From a virus, in IMG/VR virus record IMGVR_UViG_3300020222_003398, positions 1 to 22,530 of that record: 22,530 nucleotides of DNA, one strand, 5' to 3'. This document shows positions 1-6,998 of this stretch, piece after piece. Position 1 is the stretch's first letter; each line of letters starts with the position of its first letter. A program made the translations under genes and the position numbers. The notes below the pieces were generated by a model. It made no database searches and was not told the origin of the DNA. It saw only the letters and a list, made by a program, of their open reading frames with translations.

Positions 1-1398
1 GAACTGGTCCACCAGGGGAGAGCCGCCTTCGGGTTCACCTTCGGTGACCGCGGGCGGCCGCTCCCCCCGCTCGATGATCCGGTAGGGAGGCGGAGGGGGA
101 ATCTCTTCTCCGGGAGACGGGCCGAAGGTGGCCGGCGGCGGGGCTATGGGCGCTTCCTCCCACGGCTCCACTGCAGGGGGCGTCCAGGCCGGGGCCTGGC
201 GTTCCTGTTGTTCAGAGTCGGCCTTCTCCCGCAGTTCCCGGACGTACTGCCGGTACTCCGCGAATTTTTCGGCCCCCCCGAAGACCCCGCCCAGGGCCGC
301 GCCCACCAGAACGCTTTCCACCACGTTTTCCGTCAGCTTCTGGTCCGGGTCGTAGCCGTATTTCTTGAAGGCGTTGGCCACGATCTCCTGGGCGCCTTCC
401 GTGGAGCCTTCGGTGATGATGGAATCCAGCAGCTTCCGGGTCAGGGTCAGGCCCTTCTTGCCGGCAAAGATTCGCTCCAGGGACATGGCCTCCAGAGAGC
501 CCGCCAGCGCCCCGCCGGCCAGCATGACGATGTTGCGGGTGAGCCAGGGCACTTCCTTGCCCTTCTCCAGTTCCCAATTCCTTAAGTTCTGTTCCGCGGA
601 GGCCGCTTCCTGGGCCATGGCCATGCTGTATCCGCCCATGCGCCCCATGCGGGCGAGCTTCGAGCCGTACTCGGTGAGCTTGGCGGTGGCTGTGGCCAGG
701 GCCTCGGCATCCCCGGCCAACGCCGCGGCCTTGGCCGCCTTGTCGGCCCCGTTGATCAGCTTGCCGTATTTCAAGGCCGCGGCCCCGGCCCGGGCCATCC
801 AGTTGCCGAAGAAATAAGGGATGGTGCTCATGGCCCCTTCCGGCAGTTGGGCCGCCCAGAAGTGGGGGTTGGTGACGTTGGCCGCGATCTGCTTGGCCAC
901 GCCCCCGGGGTCCTGGAGGATGCGGTCCAACTCCACCGGGGGACCGCCCGCGGCCTTGCCCGGCTTGAGCGCGGGGGACTCCGCGATATCTTCCAGGCCG
1001 GTGATCACCGGTTCGGTGATTCGTTTGACCGTGTCGCTTTGCAAAACGTCCGAACCCGCGATCTTGGCCAGCTGGAAGGGCAGCTTGGCCAGGCCCAGGG
1101 CGCCCCGGCCCAGGCTGGCCGCCACCTCTCCGGGAAGCGACCGCTCCACCTCCACCTGGGCCGCCTGCCGCTTCTTTAAAAGGCGGTCGATCCGATCCAC
1201 CCCCGCCTGCTGCTCCGGCGTCACGGACTCCAAAGGCATCTCGGGAATGTCGGGCGTCTTCGCCCCCGGCGCCGCCTCGGGAATGAAATCCGGCGACTTG
1301 CCGAACATCTCCGGGATGAAGTCGGGGACCCGCGGCTGACCCGGCGGCCGAAGCGGGGCCAGGTTAAAGCGTTCTTCTTCGGGGTAAAGCAGACTCAC
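1..1398 (-). CDS. Large polyvalent/internal virion-type protein, N-terminal 466 residues (partial)
   Basis: An open frame runs without a stop from a GTG at 1398 to the window edge, so the C-terminus is missing. The GTG overlaps the upstream stop (GTGA) and has a GGAG about 7 bases before it. The N-terminus is proline-rich and repeats a short motif (PDFIPE, PDFIPE, then PDIPE, residues 25-55). Two glycine/alanine hydrophobic stretches follow, near residues 283-300 (LAGGALAGSLEAM) and 357-375 (VLVGAALGGVFGGA). Between them is GSTEGAQEIVANAFKKYGYD (about 327-346), a type of sequence I associate with large polyvalent proteins and internal virion proteins of podoviruses. After residue 400 the chain becomes a proline-rich linker. 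Being last in the virion operon, it is a candidate ejected protein that touches the host membrane. The family is moderately sure; the role is inferred. Confidence 0.6.
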   Translation of the reverse strand, partial: MSLLYPEEERFNLAPLRPPGQPRVPDFIPEMFGKSPDFIPEAAPGAKTPDIPEMPLESVTPEQQAGVDRIDRLLKKRQAAQVEVERSLPGEVAASLGRGALGLAKLPFQLAKIAGSDVLQSDTVKRITEPVITGLEDIAESPALKPGKAAGGPPVELDRILQDPGGVAKQIAANVTNPHFWAAQLPEGAMSTIPYFFGNWMARAGAAALKYGKLINGADKAAKAAALAGDAEALATATAKLTEYGSKLARMGRMGGYSMAMAQEAASAEQNLRNWELEKGKEVPWLTRNIVMLAGGALAGSLEAMSLERIFAGKKGLTLTRKLLDSIITEGSTEGAQEIVANAFKKYGYDPDQKLTENVVESVLVGAALGGVFGGAEKFAEYRQYVRELREKADSEQQERQAPAWTPPAVEPWEEAPIAPPPATFGPSPGEEIPPPPPYRIIERGERPPAVTEGEPEGGSPLVDQF

Positions 1399-2558
1399 GG
1401 TAGGACTCCGTATCCGCGCTGCTTTTCTTCCATCAGCCGGCTGTACTGGTCAGGCCGCAAGAGCGCCGGACCCGGCAGGGCCGGAAGCGGCTTAAACGGC
1501 CTGATCTCCCCTCGCGGCCCCACCTCAATCTTGAACGGGGTTATCTCTCCCCGGGGCCCCACCTGCACCATCTTGTCGTCCAGGAAAAGCGGCGGTGCCG
1601 TCCCCGGAGAATTTTGGAGCGGCGCAGTCCGGTTTTGGGTTTTATCGGGGACCGCCGGGGGGTTGACCCATTGAAGGATGGTGTCCCGGCGCTTCTTTTC
1701 CGCCTCTTGGTCGGCTTGAGGAGTGGTCAGCCATAATTTTTGCCCCTGCGTCAGGGCGTATCCGGCCTTTGTCAGATTTTCCACGGCCTTGGTGATGCCC
1801 TGATCATTGACCCACTTGTTCTCGTCCAGGTGGCGCATGGCCTTGGCTTCGAACGCCTGGAAAGCCTTTTCGGGGTCGGCCTCGCCCATAGCCTTGAACC
1901 CCATAACCAATTGCCCTAAACCCGGAATCACCGGCCCCAAGCCTTCCGGGCCTTCCTTGTAAAACCGGGGGTCGCTTTGCACCCGGTTCATGAAGGCTTC
2001 CAGGTTGCGCTTGCGGGTCATCACGTCCCCCGCCAGGGCCGCTTCCTGGCTTTTTCCCTGGGCCGCGATTTCTTCCAGCTTGTTTTGGTGCTTGAGACCC
2101 TCCATGGCTCCGCCCGCCGGCACGAAAGGCGCGCCTTGCTCTCTCCGGAAAGCCTGCACCGCCTGCCCCGGCGCGGCAAACTCCTCCCCGTAGCGCGGCC
2201 CCTGGTAGGTGGTGGTCATGCCTCGGGTCACCGGGATGGGTCTGGCAAAGTCCTGCTGGCCCGAAGCAACCCGGGTTTCGGACCGGGCCGCCTCCTCGGG
2301 AAACAGAGGACCCTGGCCGCCGTAGGAAGTCTCGTCTCCCAGTCCCTTGCCGGCAACGAAGGCCCGGGTGAACGCCTGGGCTTCCCGGACCGGCTCTTTC
2401 CGAGGGCTGGTGGTAGCGTTCCGGGCTTCCGCCAGTTTTACCGCCCCTTCCTGCTGCAGCTCCAGCAATCGGCGCTGCTTCTGGTATTGCGCCTCTTTCT
2501 CGATTTCCTCTCTGGTAGGCCCGAACAGCCCCCCGCTAAGGTCAGTAGTGAGGCTCAT
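1395..2558 (-). CDS. Hypothetical virion protein, 387 aa, candidate internal/ejection protein
   Basis: The ATG lies 3 bases after the preceding stop, with GGGAGG about 9 bases upstream. I do not recognise the family. The N-terminal third is charged and helical (EEIEKEAQYQKQRRLLELQQ, residues 18-37). The middle is glycine/proline-rich and of low complexity, and a second helical segment covers about residues 150-300. Near the C-terminus a 13-residue unit with the core VGPRGEIxPFK occurs twice in a row. There is no signal peptide or clear membrane helix. The next gene starts on its stop codon (GTGA), so the two are translationally coupled. Its place between the coiled-coil genes and the large polyvalent-type protein suggests a minor internal virion protein, which is inference only. 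Confidence 0.7.
   Translation of the reverse strand: MSLTTDLSGGLFGPTREEIEKEAQYQKQRRLLELQQEGAVKLAEARNATTSPRKEPVREAQAFTRAFVAGKGLGDETSYGGQGPLFPEEAARSETRVASGQQDFARPIPVTRGMTTTYQGPRYGEEFAAPGQAVQAFRREQGAPFVPAGGAMEGLKHQNKLEEIAAQGKSQEAALAGDVMTRKRNLEAFMNRVQSDPRFYKEGPEGLGPVIPGLGQLVMGFKAMGEADPEKAFQAFEAKAMRHLDENKWVNDQGITKAVENLTKAGYALTQGQKLWLTTPQADQEAEKKRRDTILQWVNPPAVPDKTQNRTAPLQNSPGTAPPLFLDDKMVQVGPRGEITPFKIEVGPRGEIRPFKPLPALPGPALLRPDQYSRLMEEKQRGYGVLP
1491..1568 (-). repeat. Tandem 39-base coding repeat, two units
   Basis: Two adjacent units of 39 bases, at 1530-1568 and 1491-1529, encode V-Q-VGPRGEITPFK and I-E-VGPRGEIRPFK within the 387-aa protein. The units match in 10 of 13 residues and the DNA has diverged mainly at third positions, so the duplication is not very recent or has been under selection at protein level. 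Confidence 0.8.
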
Positions 2559-2561
2559 GAT

Positions 2562-3491
2562 TTAGTCCTCCCGGTCCAAGCCGTAGAAGGAAACAGGCGC
2601 GATGACCCATGTATCCGCGTCAAAGTTGTTCACGTCTTCGTCCTTCCAAAGTTGGGAAGGTTTCTCAGTGGTTACGTCCTTGAGGATGGCCACCCGGTCC
2701 CCTACCCGGTATTCCGCAAAGTCGCTGGGCCTGGCCTCCACCAAGTCCTTGCGCCATTGCACCCGGTAACGGGGGTAAGGGGTGGCCTCGTCCGGCTCAA
2801 TGAGTTCTTTGATTACCGCGCCGGTGTAATAAACCGTGTCCATCCAGTTGCCGGAATAAAGAAAGGGGCTGGACTTCTGCCGTCCCCAGGGCGCGTCCGG
2901 CATGAGCCGCACCCCCAGGGCCAGGAACTCGCCGGGGACCGGGAATTTGGCCTTGGGGTTATTGGGGTTCACCCGGAGCCACCAGTGAAGGTTCTTGGGC
3001 TCCGGCTCCCCCGGCAGATTTTTGGCCCACCATTTGACGTGGGCCGCGGCCAGGTAGCAGGTGTTGAGGAGTATCCGGTCCGCTTCCGGCCACTCGAAGA
3101 ACTTATCCGGCACCGGGGGGGCCGCTCCCGTCCCTTCCTTGACCGCCACGGTGTTCGGTTGGGAAGAGCATTCCCCCACCAGCACCAGCATCTCCACGCA
3201 CTCCAGGGGGAAGCCCCCCAGGAAATCCATGAAGCCCAGGGCTTCCTCCAGGAACACCCCCTCGGGATGCTGAAAATCCTCCCGGTATTTGGGAAACTCG
3301 TACCGGGCCAGAAACAGCCGGTCTTTCCCTTGCCGGTACTGGAAGGGGCGGACTTTCAGGCCGGAAAACATCTCGTCCAGGGATTTGCCGGCCTGTTCCA
3401 TAACGGCGTCCATGCCCTCCTCCCGGTCAAAGAGCCACCAGGTGGCTTCCAGGGTCTCCTCTGCGGATGGGCGTTTCCAGTCTTCAAACAT
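2562..3491 (-). CDS. Hypothetical virion protein, 309 aa, with C-terminal SH3-like segment
   Basis: The ATG lies 5 bases after the stop of the coiled-coil gene, with only a weak GGCGGG ribosome site, so reinitiation is likely. No family is recognised. The protein is rich in Trp, Tyr and Phe (for example WWLFD near residue 18, VKWWAK near 152, HWWLRV near 169), as in compact mixed alpha/beta virion proteins. Residues about 218-272 look like a small beta barrel: TGAVIKEL, then RYRVQWRKD, then YRVGDRVAILKD. The last part is the same kind of strand-turn-strand seen in the 357-aa protein at 6999-8072 (YRAGDRVKVMLKDG). There is no membrane segment. It sits inside the putative ejection-protein block, but its job is unknown. 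Confidence 0.7.
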   Translation of the reverse strand: MFEDWKRPSAEETLEATWWLFDREEGMDAVMEQAGKSLDEMFSGLKVRPFQYRQGKDRLFLARYEFPKYREDFQHPEGVFLEEALGFMDFLGGFPLECVEMLVLVGECSSQPNTVAVKEGTGAAPPVPDKFFEWPEADRILLNTCYLAAAHVKWWAKNLPGEPEPKNLHWWLRVNPNNPKAKFPVPGEFLALGVRLMPDAPWGRQKSSPFLYSGNWMDTVYYTGAVIKELIEPDEATPYPRYRVQWRKDLVEARPSDFAEYRVGDRVAILKDVTTEKPSQLWKDEDVNNFDADTWVIAPVSFYGLDRED

Positions 3492-3496
3492 TAGCG

Positions 3497-4663
3497 TTAC
3501 CCGCCGCTGATGGTCAGCTTCTCGTCCTTGATTTCGCTGTGGAGGCGAGTGCTGTTCTTGTGGACGTACCTGCGGGCCTGGTTCTCCAACGCCTGGGCCC
3601 AGGTGCGGGTATCGGCCTGTTTCATCGCGGCGTTGGCCTTCTCCTGGCTTAAGTTTATTCTCGCCGCGGCCTCTTCATTAACCAGGCTCTTCTGGTCCTT
3701 GAGATTCCCCTCGGTGGCCTCCCTTTCCCGGCGAAAGACCTCCACCTCCACGTAGAAATCCGCTTCTTTCAAGTCCTCCTGGGCCTTGTCCGCTTCCAGC
3801 CCTTTGTCGAGCTCCCGTTTCAGTTCCTTGTCCGCCTCCTCCTTGAAGGCCTCCGCCAGGGTGCGGGTGTCCCAGATGGCCAGCATGTCGGCCAGGCGGC
3901 TCTGGATATAAGAGAACCCGGCCTCGATCTCCCGGCGCCCCACGTCCAGCTTGATCTCGGAAAGCTTCTTGGTGAGGATTTCCGCGTAGATCGCGGCCAC
4001 GTCCGCCTGCAAGGTGGCTTTCTCCGCCAGGGTCGCGTACTGCTGCACCTGGGCCTCCACCAGGTCCACTTCCGCTTTGCCCGCCTCGATGTCGGCCAGA
4101 AGCGCCCGCACGTGGGCCTTGGCCACGTCCACCTGGGCCCGGGCCAAGTCCGCCTCCACCTGCGCTCGTTGGATGGCCTCGTAGTAAACCTTGGCGTTGA
4201 CCTCCTTTAAATGCAGCCCTTCCTTCTCCACTGCGAGCTCGGCCCGGCTGCGCTCCACTGCCAACTGCTCCCGCTCCACCTGGGCCGCGTACTCCCTGGC
4301 CCCCATGAGGAGCGCCCGGACCTTGGCGTCATAGACCTTGACCGCCAGGACGTACTCTTCCGTGGCCGTCTTGATGGCCAACTGCTCCCGCCCCAGGGCC
4401 ACCTTGTCTTCGGCCAGACGGCGCTCCTGGGAAATTTCTTCCTGGTCCAGCTCGAAGCTCCGGTCCCGTTGGGACTCTTTGATCTCCCAGGCTTCATCGC
4501 TCACCGCCAGATAATTCTCTACAAAGGTCCGGCCCAAGGCATTTAGGGCGTCCTGCCGGTCTTCCAGGGGAGCCATTAAGCCGCCCCAATCCAGGTTGAT
4601 CCAGACCCCGGCATTGCGAAGGCGGGTGCGCTCGGTCAGTTGCAGCTTGTCCGTTTCTTCCAT
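3497..4663 (-). CDS. Long coiled-coil virion protein B, 388 aa
   Basis: The ATG comes 3 bases after the stop of the previous gene, with AAGGG upstream. From about residue 60 to 345 the chain is almost pure alpha-helix: Ala, Glu, Lys, Arg, Gln and Val dominate and glycine and proline are nearly absent (for example AQVEADLARAQVDVAKAHV, residues about 155-173). The N-terminal 60 residues are less regular (LRNAGVWINLDWGGL), and the C-terminus ends with a short non-helical tail (LTISGG). Residues 107-130 (VKVYDAKVRALL...AREYAA) match residues 77-99 of the next protein upstream (VREFDLKVLVRL...LEAYRE), so the pair probably arose by duplication. In a phage without an obvious tape measure, such rods could line the portal axis or form an ejection tube; that is inference. 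Coiled-coil is sure, function is not. Confidence 0.8.
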   Translation of the reverse strand: MEETDKLQLTERTRLRNAGVWINLDWGGLMAPLEDRQDALNALGRTFVENYLAVSDEAWEIKESQRDRSFELDQEEISQERRLAEDKVALGREQLAIKTATEEYVLAVKVYDAKVRALLMGAREYAAQVEREQLAVERSRAELAVEKEGLHLKEVNAKVYYEAIQRAQVEADLARAQVDVAKAHVRALLADIEAGKAEVDLVEAQVQQYATLAEKATLQADVAAIYAEILTKKLSEIKLDVGRREIEAGFSYIQSRLADMLAIWDTRTLAEAFKEEADKELKRELDKGLEADKAQEDLKEADFYVEVEVFRREREATEGNLKDQKSLVNEEAAARINLSQEKANAAMKQADTRTWAQALENQARRYVHKNSTRLHSEIKDEKLTISGG

Positions 4664-4666
4664 GCC

Positions 4667-5878
4667 TTAACCCTTCAAAATTTTCTTGTAGGTGGTCTGG
4701 CTGATGGTGGAAGACAGAAGCACCTGGTCGGCGCTGTCCCTGATGGTTTCCGCCTGGTCCATGGCCTGTTGGGTCATGTTCTGGAGCAGATTCCCCAGTT
4801 CCTTGGTCACGTTGCTCCTTTCGGCCTCCAGGTAGGCCACGTCCGCGCCGCTCCGGGCGGCTTTAAGGGCGAGATCGCTCTCCAGCCGGAACCTGATCTT
4901 GTCCTCTTCAAATTCCGCCCGCTTGGACAGAATACGATCCCGCACTTCATTGGCGTATTCCTGAAGCAGCCGCCGCGCCTGAGTCCGGGCCAACTGTGTA
5001 GCCTCATCGGCCCGGATGCGGGCTTGCTGGGCCATTTCATAATTCTCCTGGGCCTCCCGGATGGCGTGCTCCGCCTCTTCCTCCGCGGTTTTGAGCGCAA
5101 TGCGGTCATAGCCCAGGCGTTCCAGGTCTTCCTTAACCGGTATTTCCCGGGTGACCGCCTCGGCCAGGGCCAGCCGCGCCGCGGCCTTATCCTGGTAGAA
5201 GGGGACCATCTCTTTTTTAATGGCGGCCAGGGCTTCCTGGGCTTCCAGTACTTTTTCAAGGGAGTCGGCCCGCCGGCGCTCCGCGGCCAACACCAGTTCT
5301 TCCGCGGCCAAAACCTGGTAGATGGAGGTGATGATCTCCAGCTTCTTTTCCGCGGTTTCCAGTTGGGCTTGAATGAGCAGTTCCTCGGCCCCCAAAGTGG
5401 CCCGCTCCGCGGCCACCAACTGCCGGCGGTAAGTAATAATGCTCTGCTCCACTTCGGCCCGGGCCTTAATCACCGCCACCTGGCGAAACTCGGTTTCCGC
5501 GTTCAAGCGGTCCACGTCGGCCCGTTGGCGCTCGGAGGTGGCCTGGGCCTGGGCCTGTTCCAGGGCCAGGGCGTTGAAGATTTTCTCCCGGTAGGCTTCT
5601 AAAGCCAGCTTCGCCAGGCGCACCAGGACCTTCAGGTCGAACTCCCGCACCTGGAAGATGGTCTGGCGCCCTTCCTCATAAATCTTGCCGTTGGCCTCGG
5701 TGAGCTTGGCCTTGGCTTCCTGGCCGGCCACCAGGATGCCATCCAGGGTGTCGCCGGTGGGGGCCGGAAAGCCCCGGCCCGCGTCATCACTGAGGGCCTT
5801 GTCCACCTGGGTTTGCAGCCCCTCCGTCACCTGCCGGACGGCCATGGACCACTTGGCGCTTTCGTCTCTTAAGGACAT
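4667..5878 (-). CDS. Long coiled-coil virion protein A, 403 aa
   Basis: The ATG at 5878 follows the stop of the glycine-rich gene by 2 bases, with CGGAG upstream. An N-terminal region of about 55 residues contains a Gly/Pro break (GRGFPAPTGDTL, residues 35-46). Residues about 55-345 are continuous helix rich in Ala, Glu, Arg, Leu and Gln (ALALEQAQAQATSERQRADV, about 103-122; EEEAEHAIREAQENYEMAQQ, about 270-289). The C-terminal 60 residues are Ser/Thr/Gln-rich (NMTQQAMDQAETIRDSADQV). No transmembrane helix is seen. It pairs with the 388-aa coiled-coil gene downstream, in size, spacing and a shared motif. Candidate internal or ejection protein. General coiled-coil similarity to unrelated filamentous proteins is expected and should not be used to name it. 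Confidence 0.8.
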   Translation of the reverse strand: MSLRDESAKWSMAVRQVTEGLQTQVDKALSDDAGRGFPAPTGDTLDGILVAGQEAKAKLTEANGKIYEEGRQTIFQVREFDLKVLVRLAKLALEAYREKIFNALALEQAQAQATSERQRADVDRLNAETEFRQVAVIKARAEVEQSIITYRRQLVAAERATLGAEELLIQAQLETAEKKLEIITSIYQVLAAEELVLAAERRRADSLEKVLEAQEALAAIKKEMVPFYQDKAAARLALAEAVTREIPVKEDLERLGYDRIALKTAEEEAEHAIREAQENYEMAQQARIRADEATQLARTQARRLLQEYANEVRDRILSKRAEFEEDKIRFRLESDLALKAARSGADVAYLEAERSNVTKELGNLLQNMTQQAMDQAETIRDSADQVLLSSTISQTTYKKILKG

Positions 5879-5880
5879 GT

Positions 5881-6987
5881 TTATCTCCGGGCCAAAACCA
5901 GGGGGATGATCTCCAAGTGGCTCAGTTGCTCGAAGTCCGCGATGTCAATGACCATCTCCCGGTCCTGGAGGTTCCGGGAGATAGCGGCCCGCCCCCGCTC
6001 CACCGGGAAGACCCCCTCCCGGCCCCCGGCCTGCACCCGCACTTTCACGTTCTGGCCGCACTCTCCCACGGTTACGGTGCGCAGCCTTTTCATCGCCGCC
6101 GCGCCTAAGTTAGTGGGGCCGATCCGCACCCCCGAATGAATCCGCCGCCCATCGTCATCCTCCGCGCCCAGGAGATAGATGCCGTCCTCCTTGGCCCCGT
6201 AGAACCGCCCCCGGAACTGGGCAAAGGAGTTGAAGTCGAACCCGGTGTAATAGGACGGCTCGAAATTGTTCCCGGAAAGCACCCAGGTGTCAGAAAAGAG
6301 GCTGTCCGGGTCCTGGCCCCCGCCCGTGAGGACGAATCCTCCTTCGCCCAGGATCAGGGTTACTTGGGGGTATCGGGAACTGAGGCCGCCTTCGCCGGAG
6401 AGCTTGAACGCGATCGTGCCGGCTTCGATGGCGTGAACCTGGGGGTAGCTTTTCTCCAGGACGCCTTCGCCCCCCAGGGCGAATGCCACCGGGCTTCCAA
6501 CTGCAACCGCCTGGTCTCCGGGGCGGGTGACCGTGACTTCCGGGAGCCGGAAACCGCCGAAGCGGAGGCCCCCTGCCCCTTCCATGATTCTGACTGGGGG
6601 ACGGGAGAGGCTGATGATCCCGGCCCCGCCGAAGTCAAAGCCTTTAGAACCGACGAGGTAATTTGCAGGCAAGTCGGGGGCCTGCACTTGGGAGAGCGCG
6701 CCTTCCCCCTCCAGGAGAAACCCGCCGCTCCCCGTAAAGCTTTTGGTTCCGGGGCGGAATACTTCCGGCTTGCCCTGGCCCCCGTCGCCCCCCAGGGCAA
6801 AGCCGCCTTCCCCGGTGACCTCCGTCGCGCCGGGGTTGACTTGCGCCAGGACCCCGGCCCCGCCCAGGGCGAATCCCCCGGTTTTCACATCGGCCACGAT
6901 GGACGCTGCCGCAGGTTTGGCCGAGGCAATTACCCCGCCGCCCCCCAGGGCCAGGCCCCCGCTTCCGGTGAGATAGACATTGGCCAT
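5881..6987 (-). CDS. Glycine-rich repeat tail-fibre/adhesin-like protein, 368 aa
   Basis: The start has a strong TAGGAG 8 bases before the ATG and follows the 357-aa gene's stop by 11 bases. Residues 7-224 hold about nine degenerate repeats of 24-28 residues with the core G-x-G-G-F-x-L-G-G-x-G-x-L (GEGGFALGGDGG, GSGGFLLEGEGAL, GSKGFDFGGAGII and others), each followed by a short variable linker. From residue 232 a different, non-repetitive domain follows (SDTWVLSGNN, YYTGFDFNSFAQFRGRFYGA, GIYLLGAEDDDG), of a type I recall from many phage structural proteins. The layout of a repeat shaft plus a conserved end domain suggests a fibre or adhesin that varies by gaining and losing repeats. Its receptor is unknown. 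Confidence 0.75.
   Translation of the reverse strand: MANVYLTGSGGLALGGGGVIASAKPAAASIVADVKTGGFALGGAGVLAQVNPGATEVTGEGGFALGGDGGQGKPEVFRPGTKSFTGSGGFLLEGEGALSQVQAPDLPANYLVGSKGFDFGGAGIISLSRPPVRIMEGAGGLRFGGFRLPEVTVTRPGDQAVAVGSPVAFALGGEGVLEKSYPQVHAIEAGTIAFKLSGEGGLSSRYPQVTLILGEGGFVLTGGGQDPDSLFSDTWVLSGNNFEPSYYTGFDFNSFAQFRGRFYGAKEDGIYLLGAEDDDGRRIHSGVRIGPTNLGAAAMKRLRTVTVGECGQNVKVRVQAGGREGVFPVERGRAAISRNLQDREMVIDIADFEQLSHLEIIPLVLARR
6316..6969 (-). repeat. Array of about nine degenerate glycine-rich coding repeats
   Basis: On the plus strand the repeat core reads as variants of CCCCCAGGGCGAA, for example near 6474, 6790, 6865 and 6951. Unit length varies from about 72 to 84 bases and the linkers differ, so this is an old, diverged array rather than a perfect satellite. 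It encodes the shaft-like part of the 368-aa protein. Confidence 0.75.
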
Positions 6988-6998
6988 GGTTTAAGCTC

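Noticed and set aside
1977-3494. Long plus-strand frame of 505 codons opposite two virion genes
   Set aside because: It runs antisense across three genes that have ribosome sites and tight stop/start overlaps. High GC removes stops from opposite frames, and the translation is low in recognisable motifs and rich in Gly/Pro/His/Arg.
6316-6969. CRISPR array or other non-coding direct repeat array
   Set aside because: The repeats are in frame, vary in length and encode a glycine-rich protein; there are no uniform spacers.
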